Assembly: GCA_023265155.1 (NCBI GenBank)
Contig: JAHFUL010000002.1
Location: forward strand, 1 to 36,087
Length of the DNA: 36,087 bases
Reading direction: 5' to 3'
From: Acidobacteriota bacterium
GTDB lineage: Bacteria; Acidobacteriota; Vicinamibacteria; Vicinamibacterales; CAVVIG01
A program made the position numbers and the translations under genes. The notes beneath the pieces are model-generated. The model did no database searches. It saw only the letters and a list, made by a program, of their open reading frames with translations, and was not told the DNA's origin. Shown here in pieces: positions 1 to 7,215 of the stretch; within the stretch, counting starts at the first letter, position 1, and every line of letters starts with the position of its first letter.

Positions 1-240
1 GAATCGCAGGCCGAGCTTCAGCTCGGGCGTCAATCGGAACCGGGCAATCCGTCTCCACAGAGTCGTAGGCCCGAGCTCCAGCTCGGACGTCAATCGGAAC
101 CGGGCAATCCGTCTCCACAGAGTCGTAGGCCCGAGTTTCAGCTCGGACGTCAATCGGAACCGGGCAATCCGTCTCCACAGAATCGCAGGCCTGAGCTTCA
201 GCTCGGGCGTCAATCGGAGCCGGGCAATCCGGGCGCAGTG
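1..240. repeat. 60-bp tandem repeat, four copies visible and possibly continuing past the left edge; each carries a GCCCGAGCTTCAGCTCGGGC-type hairpin plus CGTCAATCGGAACCGGGCAATCCG
   Basis: Direct reading: units at 1-60, 61-120, 121-180 and 181-240 align at exact 60-bp period with few substitutions; the last unit diverges at its right end where it enters the M14 CDS. Confidence 0.95.
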
Positions 241-3002
241 GCGAGATAAATCGCGTTGAACAGCATCGGAAACGTCGCATGCGTCTGCGCGCGATGCTGC
301 GGGCGAAGACCGAAGAGAACGACGCGGCCGGGATTCATCTCGATTGAAACCACCGCCGCGCGGCCGACCATCAGCTCTTCACCTTTCAGCCACCCCGACG
401 CCACCACATCCTGATTGGGGTAGCGTGCCACGACCGTTGTCTTCTGTGACGCGAATCCCTCGACCAGCGAGAAGAACGGACTGTTATTGTAGAAGCCGTA
501 AGTGTCGGCGGCCGTGCCGTAGCCCACGGGATGAGTGGTATCGACCTGGATGCGGAGGATGGCGCCCGGGGCGAAGTGCTCGTCGCGGCGCAAATTGCGC
601 TTGATGTCGCGCACGGGGATCGGCAGCCGGTCGATGGCGAGATCCGACGCCGCCCCGAGCGTGATCAGCGTGCCGCCGGCGGCAACGAACTGCTGAAGGT
701 TCTCGACCCCGACATCGCCGATGCCGCCCCGGTACTCCGGCCTGATCGTCGCCGCGCTGAAGCCTTCAAGGATGTCGCGCGGATTCTGATCGGGAAGCAC
801 CATCGCATCGAAGCGATCTCGCAGACCGGGAGCTCGAAGGTCGGCGTTGTGCACGGTGGTGACGCCGAACTCGTACTGCTCGAGGACCCACCTGGTCCAG
901 CCCTCATCCATGCTGCCGCCGGTCCAAGGTGAATACAGCGCGATGCGCGGCGTTCGAATCGCCAGCAGCTTCGACGCCGCGGAAGGGTTGGAGCCGATCC
1001 CGGCAGACGCGGCGGCGGTCGCGGAAAGCCCGAAATCCTTCGCGAGGCCGTCCATTCTGTCATGGCTGACGTTGGTCACATGAACCTGCGAGGCGCCGTC
1101 CAGCGCGATGCGGGCGCCGTCCTTCAGCAGCCGATTGATGACGATCGCGGTGTCGGGCCCTTTGTACGGAAAGGTGAATCCAGTTCCGTTGCCCGCGACT
1201 CGGCCGACGATCTTCGGCAGGCCTTCGATGCGTGCAAGGCGCAGCGAGCCGGGAAGGGGCGCGCGGATGAAGTCGACATGAACGCCGAACTGCATGCCGA
1301 GCGACCACGCCGTGACGTCATACGGCGGTTCGATGGCCGCATTGGGGCCGCGCCGCACTTCAGGATACGTCTGCTTCTCGAGCAGGTCCTTTGCGTACCG
1401 CGCGAACACCTGGCTCATCGGAATGACGAACGCGCCGGCCCCGTAATGCCGGCCTCCCGCGTCGAACGCCGATTCCGCACGGTGCACTTCGACCCCCGCC
1501 ATATCGAGCCGGTCGACGAGATGTGCTGACTCCCGGGGATCCTGCTGGTTGTCGATCGGTACGACGATCGCTGAGATCTCCCCTGTCCGGCCCTCTTCGA
1601 CCGTCTGGCGATTCACCTCGTAGATCTGCCTGAGAAGCGCTTCTCGGCGATCCGCGCTCGTCTCGAGCAGTCCCATCGTCGTAATGAGCTCGTAGTCGAC
1701 GATGTCGCGCAGCGTCCAGCGTCCGCCGAGCCACGGACGCGGATACTCGGTGCGCGGCGTGATGTCGGATGGCGGCGGCAGGACGCCAATCTCCGAGTAG
1801 TTGGGGAGGGGGCTGCTTTCCAGGGTAGAGAGCAAGGAAGGATTGCTGCTGCCCGGATTCTGCGTGTTCGCGCCGGCAGCGGCACTTGTCGCACCCGGGG
1901 GTGCGCCTCGCCCGAGGGTCGGGATGCCGCCGGCGCCGCGCGTGAGCGCGGGCGGCGTGATCGACTGACCTGGCGGGAGGGGACGCTGCTGATCGGTCGG
2001 GGCGGCAATGCGCACGCTGGCCACTTCGGTGAGCAGGCCGATCTGGTTGTGCCACCAGCCGGTCCAGGCCATCGCGCCCTGCCAGAAGTTCGTGAACGTC
2101 GAATTGTAGATAATCCCGTCTTTGCCGGCCGCCTCGAGCGCCGCGGCCTGCGACTGCCCGAGGATCGTGTTCCAGCGGTAGATCAGCGGATGCACGTTCG
2201 GGTTGATCGGATCGGTCGCGGGCATCACGAAGATGCGCGGGCCGGTTTGTCCCATCTGGTGCTCATCGAGCCAGATGCTGGGAAACCAGTCGTGCCACGC
2301 GAGTTGGGCCGTGTACTGACTTTCCTTCTGGGTGAAGGCGTACAGGTCGCGGTTGTTGTCGTGCCCCGCGTACGGATGATACAGATAGGGCAGCGGGCTC
2401 GATTCGTACGGGGTCCCAAGATTGCGGTTGAACCAGTCGGTCACGAGAATCTGCCCGTCCGGGTTCGCACTGGGGACGAGCACCACGATGACGTTGTCGA
2501 GGATCTTCCTGACGAGCGGCGAATCCTCGGTGGCCAGGCGGTGCACCAGCTCCAGCGACATCTGAGAGGGCCCGATCTCGGTCGCATGGACGCTGCACGT
2601 GATGAAGACCACGGCCTTGCCCAGACGGAAAATCTCGTCGCGCTCGCGGGCGTTTGGCGCACCGCCCTGGAAGTACAGCTTCCGCTCCAGGTCCTTGTAG
2701 CGATCCAGGTTTTTCAGCGTATCTGCGGAGCTGATCTCGAGAACGATGAAGGGGTTGCCGCTGGTACTCGGTCCAAGCTCCCGATAACGGACCCGGTCCG
2801 ACGCTGCGGCCGCCAGCTTCATGTACTCGACAATCTTGTCCCAGCGCACCAGCTTGTTGTCGGCGCCGACCTTGAACCCGATAAACTGTTCCGGCGACTG
2901 AAGTGACCCGGCGGCCCTGACGCCCCCCGGGTGGGCAAACGACAGCGCGACCAGCACCCCCGCGAGGATGCCCGTCAGCGAGAAGGCGCGACGAGGATTC
3001 AC
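210..3002 (-). CDS. Secreted M14-family zinc carboxypeptidase-like protein
   Basis: SVHATEIGPSQMS (HxxE zinc motif), GHDNNRDLYAFTQKE, WLDEHQMG and LLTEVASVR motifs. Start placed at GTG 3002 (VNPRRAFSLTGILAGVLVALSFAHPGGVRA, signal-peptide-like) because upstream ORF codons read through a minisatellite. Confidence 0.85.
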   Translation of the reverse strand: MNPRRAFSLTGILAGVLVALSFAHPGGVRAAGSLQSPEQFIGFKVGADNKLVRWDKIVEYMKLAAAASDRVRYRELGPSTSGNPFIVLEISSADTLKNLDRYKDLERKLYFQGGAPNARERDEIFRLGKAVVFITCSVHATEIGPSQMSLELVHRLATEDSPLVRKILDNVIVVLVPSANPDGQILVTDWFNRNLGTPYESSPLPYLYHPYAGHDNNRDLYAFTQKESQYTAQLAWHDWFPSIWLDEHQMGQTGPRIFVMPATDPINPNVHPLIYRWNTILGQSQAAALEAAGKDGIIYNSTFTNFWQGAMAWTGWWHNQIGLLTEVASVRIAAPTDQQRPLPPGQSITPPALTRGAGGIPTLGRGAPPGATSAAAGANTQNPGSSNPSLLSTLESSPLPNYSEIGVLPPPSDITPRTEYPRPWLGGRWTLRDIVDYELITTMGLLETSADRREALLRQIYEVNRQTVEEGRTGEISAIVVPIDNQQDPRESAHLVDRLDMAGVEVHRAESAFDAGGRHYGAGAFVIPMSQVFARYAKDLLEKQTYPEVRRGPNAAIEPPYDVTAWSLGMQFGVHVDFIRAPLPGSLRLARIEGLPKIVGRVAGNGTGFTFPYKGPDTAIVINRLLKDGARIALDGASQVHVTNVSHDRMDGLAKDFGLSATAAASAGIGSNPSAASKLLAIRTPRIALYSPWTGGSMDEGWTRWVLEQYEFGVTTVHNADLRAPGLRDRFDAMVLPDQNPRDILEGFSAATIRPEYRGGIGDVGVENLQQFVAAGGTLITLGAASDLAIDRLPIPVRDIKRNLRRDEHFAPGAILRIQVDTTHPVGYGTAADTYGFYNNSPFFSLVEGFASQKTTVVARYPNQDVVASGWLKGEELMVGRAAVVSIEMNPGRVVLFGLRPQHRAQTHATFPMLFNAIYLATAPGLPGSD

Positions 3003-3021
3003 GGGAGAAGAATAGCAGATG

Positions 3022-3110
3022 GGTTCACAAGGTTCACAGGGTTCACAAGGTTCACGGGGTTCACAAGGTTCACAGGGTTCACAAGGTTCACGGGGTTCAA
3101 GGTTCACCGG
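3022..3110. repeat. 9-bp minisatellite GGTTCACNN with a 36-bp higher-order period
   Basis: Units read GGTTCAC+AA,AG,AA,GG,AA,AG,AA,GG and then degenerate copies. Confidence 0.95.
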
Positions 3111-3195
3111 GTGAAGGGGTGGTTGGGTGACGGAGAGGGGCGAGCAGACTCTGGAAAATACGAGAAGCCTGGGGGGCACTGGGCGAGCCACGCGG

Positions 3196-4341
3196 ATGGA
3201 CCGGATCCAGGCGCCGATCATTCCCGTCATCGGCGGGCTCATTCGTGAGACCCCGGGCACGATTTCTCTGGGTCAGGGAGTCGTGCATTACGGACCGCCT
3301 GCCGAGGCCATCGAAGCGGTGCGCCAGGCGCTCGCCCGCCCGTCCACCCACGAATACCAGGATGGCGCCGGGCTGCCGTCTCTCGTCTCGAGGATTGCCC
3401 GCAAACTGGCGCGGGAGAACGGCATCGACGTCGACCGCGGTAGCCGCATCATGGTGACGGCGGGCGCGAACATGGCGTTCATGCACGCCGTGCTCGCGAT
3501 CACGGCTCCCGGCGATGAGGTGATTCTTCCGGTACCCTTCTATTTCAACCACGAGATGGCGATCGAGATGGCGGGCTGCCGCGTGGTGCGCGTCCCTACC
3601 GACGAGCACTACCAGCTTCGACTGGACGCCATCAGCGGGGCGCTGACCAGCCGGACGCGCGCGATTGTGACGATCACCCCCAACAATCCGAGCGGCGCCG
3701 TCCTCGGCGAGTCGTCGCTTCGCGACGTCAACACGATCTGCCGCGAGCGCGGCCTCTATCACATCGCCGACGAGCCGTATGAGTACTTCACGTACGGATC
3801 GGCGCGTCACGTATCGCCGGGATCGTTTGACGACGCCACCGGACACACCATCTCGATGTATTCGCTCTCGAAGGCGTACGGCTTTGCGGGTTGGCGCATC
3901 GGCTACATGGTGTATCCCGAGCGTCTGGCGTCGGCGATGATCAAGAGCCAGGACACCATTCTGATCTGCCCGACGATTGCGTCGCAGGAAGGCGCCGCCG
4001 CGGCGCTGGACGTCGGCCGCGCCTACTGCGAGCCGCACGTGCGGGAGCTCGCCGCGATCCGCGCGATCGTGGTCTCGAAGCTCTCCGCGCTCGGTCCCAT
4101 CGCCACCGTGCCGGCGGCCGACGGCGCGTTTTACTGCCTGATGAAGGTCAATACCGGCATGCATCCGCTCGCCCTCGCGGAGCGTCTGATTCGCGAGCAC
4201 AAGGTTGCGGTCATTCCCGGCACGGCGTTCGGGATGGAAGACGGCTGCTACTTCCGCGTGGCGTACGGCGCGCTGCAGAAGGACACCGTGGCGGAGGGCA
4301 TCGGCCGGCTCGTGGAAGGGCTGCGCGCGATCTGCGGCTAG
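3196..4341 (+). CDS. Class I/II PLP-dependent aminotransferase
   Basis: SLGQGVVHYGPP, ITPNNPSG, ADEPYEYF and SLSKAYGFAGWRIGY (PLP lysine) motifs. Start chosen at internal ATG 3196 (MDRIQAP). Confidence 0.9.
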   Translation: MDRIQAPIIPVIGGLIRETPGTISLGQGVVHYGPPAEAIEAVRQALARPSTHEYQDGAGLPSLVSRIARKLARENGIDVDRGSRIMVTAGANMAFMHAVLAITAPGDEVILPVPFYFNHEMAIEMAGCRVVRVPTDEHYQLRLDAISGALTSRTRAIVTITPNNPSGAVLGESSLRDVNTICRERGLYHIADEPYEYFTYGSARHVSPGSFDDATGHTISMYSLSKAYGFAGWRIGYMVYPERLASAMIKSQDTILICPTIASQEGAAAALDVGRAYCEPHVRELAAIRAIVVSKLSALGPIATVPAADGAFYCLMKVNTGMHPLALAERLIREHKVAVIPGTAFGMEDGCYFRVAYGALQKDTVAEGIGRLVEGLRAICG

Positions 4342-4362
4342 CCGGACCAATCGCGCGGGCCG

Positions 4363-4441
4363 GAAAGTGCCACGTTGATACACGGCTCACATTCCGTGCA
4401 GCTCATGCTTGCACTTTCGCGACGACGATGGCATCGTCGTC
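4363..4441. promoter_or_regulatory. Inverted repeats upstream of the Uma2 gene: GAAAGTGC...GCACTTTC (4363-4418) enclosing CACGG...CCGTG (4381-4398), then a perfect 21-bp palindrome GACGACGATGgCATCGTCGTC (4421-4441)
   Basis: Direct reading of the intergenic region; palindrome ends 20 bp before ATG 4461. Function is inferred. Confidence 0.5.
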
Positions 4442-4460
4442 CCAAAGAGGCTCATCGAAC

Positions 4461-5039
4461 ATGGTGAGGAGGGCCGCTGCCGTGGCTGCGCCAAAGCTGA
4501 TGACGGTGGACGAGTATTTCAGCACACCGGAGACTGTGCTGCCGATGGAGCTTGTCTTCGGCACGCTTCGCGCGGCCGATGCGCCGACGCCGCAGCATCA
4601 ATCGGCGGTGCTCGCGCTGTGCCTGGCGCTCGATCGGCATGTGCGCGAGCGGCGGCTGGGCCGCATCTGGATTGCGCCGCTGGATGTCGTGCTCGACAGG
4701 AGGAAGTCACTCATCGTGCAGCCGGATCTCATGTTCATTTCGAACGAGCGGGAATCAGTTGTCACCGATAGGGTCTGGGGCGCACCCGATCTGGTGATCG
4801 AGGTGCTCTCGCCGAACCCGCGCATCGGCCAGACCGACGAGCGCGTCCGCTGGTTTGCCGAGTACAACGTGAGGGAGTGCTGGCTGGTCCACCAGAACCG
4901 CCGTGAGATCACCGTCGTCGAGTTCGCAGATTCCCGCGTGAGCGGGCGGCGCGTGTTCCGAGCCCGTGATCCAATTCAATCAGGCGTGCTGCCGGAATTC
5001 CACGAGACGCTCGGCGACCTGCTCGACCGGGCCCGCTAG
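4461..5039 (+). CDS. Uma2-family (DUF820) putative PD-(D/E)xK nuclease-fold protein
   Basis: MTVDEYFSTPE..MELVFGTLR, QPDLMFIS, APDLVIEVLSPNPRIGQTDERVRWFAEYNVRECWLVH. Lies inside the longer ORF 3891..5039; start ATG 4461. Confidence 0.85.
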   Translation: MVRRAAAVAAPKLMTVDEYFSTPETVLPMELVFGTLRAADAPTPQHQSAVLALCLALDRHVRERRLGRIWIAPLDVVLDRRKSLIVQPDLMFISNERESVVTDRVWGAPDLVIEVLSPNPRIGQTDERVRWFAEYNVRECWLVHQNRREITVVEFADSRVSGRRVFRARDPIQSGVLPEFHETLGDLLDRAR

Positions 5040-5174
5040 CAGCCCGTGGTGAAAGTCATATCGGGCTGTTACAGTCCGAGGCGCATGCAGAAAAAGGGGT
5101 CTGACCCCTGTGTTTTCGCGTGTCGCAAGGGGGTCTGACCCCTTTTTCGAGCGGCACTCACTTGCGCCACGGAC
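5040..5174 (+). repeat. Dispersed ~135-bp palindromic element, copy A (MITE/REP-like)
   Basis: CAGCCCG(15 nt)CGGGCTG hairpin, then GTCCGAGGCGCA (5074-5085) and TGCGCCACGGAC (5163-5174) as an 11/12 inverted repeat around two GGGGTCTGACCCC palindromes (5095-5109, 5130-5142). Inverted homologous copy at 31597-31728. Confidence 0.9.
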
Positions 5175-5176
5175 GG

Positions 5177-7102
5177 CTAGACGTCGAGCTCTTCGGCTTC
5201 CTCGGCGCGCTCCATGATGAATCGGAAGCGGGCCGACGCGTCCTTCCCCATCAGCTCGTTCATGATGCGATCCGTGACGAGCTGATCGGCGATCTCGACG
5301 CGCAGCAGCCGCCGCGTGCGCGGGTTCAGCGTCGTTTCCCACAGCACCTTCGGCATCATCTCTCCGAGGCCCTTGAACCGTGTGACGTCCGGCGTCGCGC
5401 GGGTGCCGTTCTTCATGTGCTGCTTCAGAATCGCCTCCTTCTGCGCATCGTCGAGAGCCCAGAACGTCTCCTTGCCGATGTCGATGCGGTAGAGCGGAGG
5501 CTGAGCGAGATAGATGTGGCCGCTCGTCATGAGCTGCGGCAAGTGACGGTAGATGAACGTCAGGAGCAGAGTCGCGATATGGTTGCCGTCGGAATCGGCG
5601 TCGGCCAGGATGATCACCTTTCCGTAGCGGAGCTTCGCGAGCTCGAAGTTGTTGCCCAGCCCGCACCCAAGCGCGGTCACGAGATCCGAGAGCTCCTTGT
5701 TCTCCAGGACCTTCGCGAGCGACGCGCTCTCGGTGTTGAGGACCTTGCCGCGCAGCGGGAGAATCGCCTGGCGCGCCCGATCCCGCCCCTGCTTGGCCGA
5801 GCCGCCTGCTGAATCACCCTCGACGATGAAGATCTCGCTGCCTTCGCTCGTGGAATTGGTGCAGTCGCTCAACTTGCCCGGCAGGTTGAGCCGGTACGAT
5901 GTCGCGCTCTTGCGCGACACTTCGGCCTGGGCCGCGCGGCTCGCCTCGCGGGCGCGCGCCGCGAGAATGATGCGAGCGAGGATGGCCTCGGCCACGCTGA
6001 TGTTGTGATTGAGCCAGTGCTCCAGCGCCGGCCGGGCGATGCCGTCCACGGCCGAGAGCATCTCGGGGTTGTTCAGCCGGTCTTTGGTCTGTCCCTGAAA
6101 CTGCGGCTCGGCGATGAACAGGCTCAGGACCCCCGTCATCCCTTCGCGAATGTCCTCGGCCGTCAGCGTGACGCCCTTGGGCGTCAGGTTGTGCGTCTCG
6201 ATGAAGTTGCGCACCGCCTTGCCGATGCCGGCGCGAAGGCCTTGCTCGTGCGTGCCGCCCGAACCGGTTGGAATGCCGTTGACGTACGACCTCAGATGCT
6301 CATCGGTCGCTTCGGTCCATTGAAGAACGAGATCCAAACGGAGCCCATCGTCTTTGCTCAGGATGAAGGCAGCCTCGTGTACCGGCTTCGCGCCACGTGC
6401 GCTCACGATCTGCTTCAGGTATTCGACGATGCCGTCGCTGTGCTCGAAGACCGCCCTGGTTTTTGTCGTCTCGTCCTCGAAGATGACCTTCAGGCCCTTG
6501 TGGAGATAGCTCGCGACTTCGAGCCTGGCCTTGATGACGTCCGGGTCGAACTCGATTTTCGGAAAGATGGCGGCGTCTGGATGGAAGTAGACGGTCGTGC
6601 CGCTGCCCCGCGCCGGGCCCAGCTTCTTGAGGGGACCAACCGGCTTGCCTTGCTTGAAGCGCATCTCCCACTGCGCCCCGTCTCGTTTCACGGTCGCAAT
6701 GAGCTCTTTCGACAACGCGTTGACGACGCTGGCGCCGACGCCGTGAAGGCCGCCCGCGGTCTTGTAGCTGCCGTGCTCGAACTTTCCGCCGGCGTGGAGC
6801 ACGGTGAAAATCACCTCGATCGCGCTCTTCTTCGTCGCCGCGTGCTTGTCCACGGGAATGCCGCGGCCATCGTCTTCGATGGTGATCGAGGAGCCGTCGC
6901 CGTGGAGCGTGACCCTGACGTTCGAGGCGTAGCCGTTCATCGCCTCGTCAATGGCGTTGTCGAGGATTTCCCACACGAGGTGGTGAAGCCCGGCCGATCC
7001 GACGCCGCCGATGTACATGCCGGGGCGCTTGCGGACGGGGTCCAGACCCTCGAGAACCGTGATGTCTTTCGCCGTGTAGGTCGCGGACGTCCCGGGAGTC
7101 AT
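5177..7102 (-). CDS. parE: DNA topoisomerase IV subunit B (ParE-type)
   Basis: VLEGLDPVRKRPGMYIG, EILDNAIDEAMNG, EGDSAGGSAKQGRDRARQAILPLRGKVLNTE, ILADADSDGNHIATLL, RFKGLGEMMPKVLWETTLNP; DADSDG(x)HIATLL and SAGGSAKQ favour ParE over GyrB. Confidence 0.9.
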   Translation of the reverse strand: MTPGTSATYTAKDITVLEGLDPVRKRPGMYIGGVGSAGLHHLVWEILDNAIDEAMNGYASNVRVTLHGDGSSITIEDDGRGIPVDKHAATKKSAIEVIFTVLHAGGKFEHGSYKTAGGLHGVGASVVNALSKELIATVKRDGAQWEMRFKQGKPVGPLKKLGPARGSGTTVYFHPDAAIFPKIEFDPDVIKARLEVASYLHKGLKVIFEDETTKTRAVFEHSDGIVEYLKQIVSARGAKPVHEAAFILSKDDGLRLDLVLQWTEATDEHLRSYVNGIPTGSGGTHEQGLRAGIGKAVRNFIETHNLTPKGVTLTAEDIREGMTGVLSLFIAEPQFQGQTKDRLNNPEMLSAVDGIARPALEHWLNHNISVAEAILARIILAARAREASRAAQAEVSRKSATSYRLNLPGKLSDCTNSTSEGSEIFIVEGDSAGGSAKQGRDRARQAILPLRGKVLNTESASLAKVLENKELSDLVTALGCGLGNNFELAKLRYGKVIILADADSDGNHIATLLLTFIYRHLPQLMTSGHIYLAQPPLYRIDIGKETFWALDDAQKEAILKQHMKNGTRATPDVTRFKGLGEMMPKVLWETTLNPRTRRLLRVEIADQLVTDRIMNELMGKDASARFRFIMERAEEAEELDV

Positions 7103-7163
7103 ACTGCGAAAGATTGTACAGCTTCGCTCCGTTTCCCATCGACGGGCAGCCGGATGCCGCAGG

Positions 7164-7169
7164 TATAAT
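7164..7169 (+). promoter_or_regulatory. Possible -10 box TATAAT upstream of the VWFA gene block
   Basis: Perfect TATAAT about 46 bp before ATG 7216 in the divergent parE intergenic region; no convincing -35 at 16-18 bp spacing. Confidence 0.35.
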
Positions 7170-7215
7170 TGCGGTCCCTGATAGAAGAACGAGAATGCTT
7201 CGTTAAAAAAAGGTA

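Noticed and set aside
1-240. Possible CRISPR array
   Set aside because: The 60-bp units are near-identical throughout, with no unique spacers between short repeats; it is a tandem repeat.
3022-3110. CRISPR-like or coding EPC repeat
   Set aside because: 9-bp units without spacers; coding reading requires an upstream start that places the signal peptide internally.
3097-4383. 428-aa minus-strand ORF
   Set aside because: Antisense to the aminotransferase; no domain signature.
6005-7168. 387-aa plus-strand ORF
   Set aside because: Antisense to parE with shadow-ORF composition.
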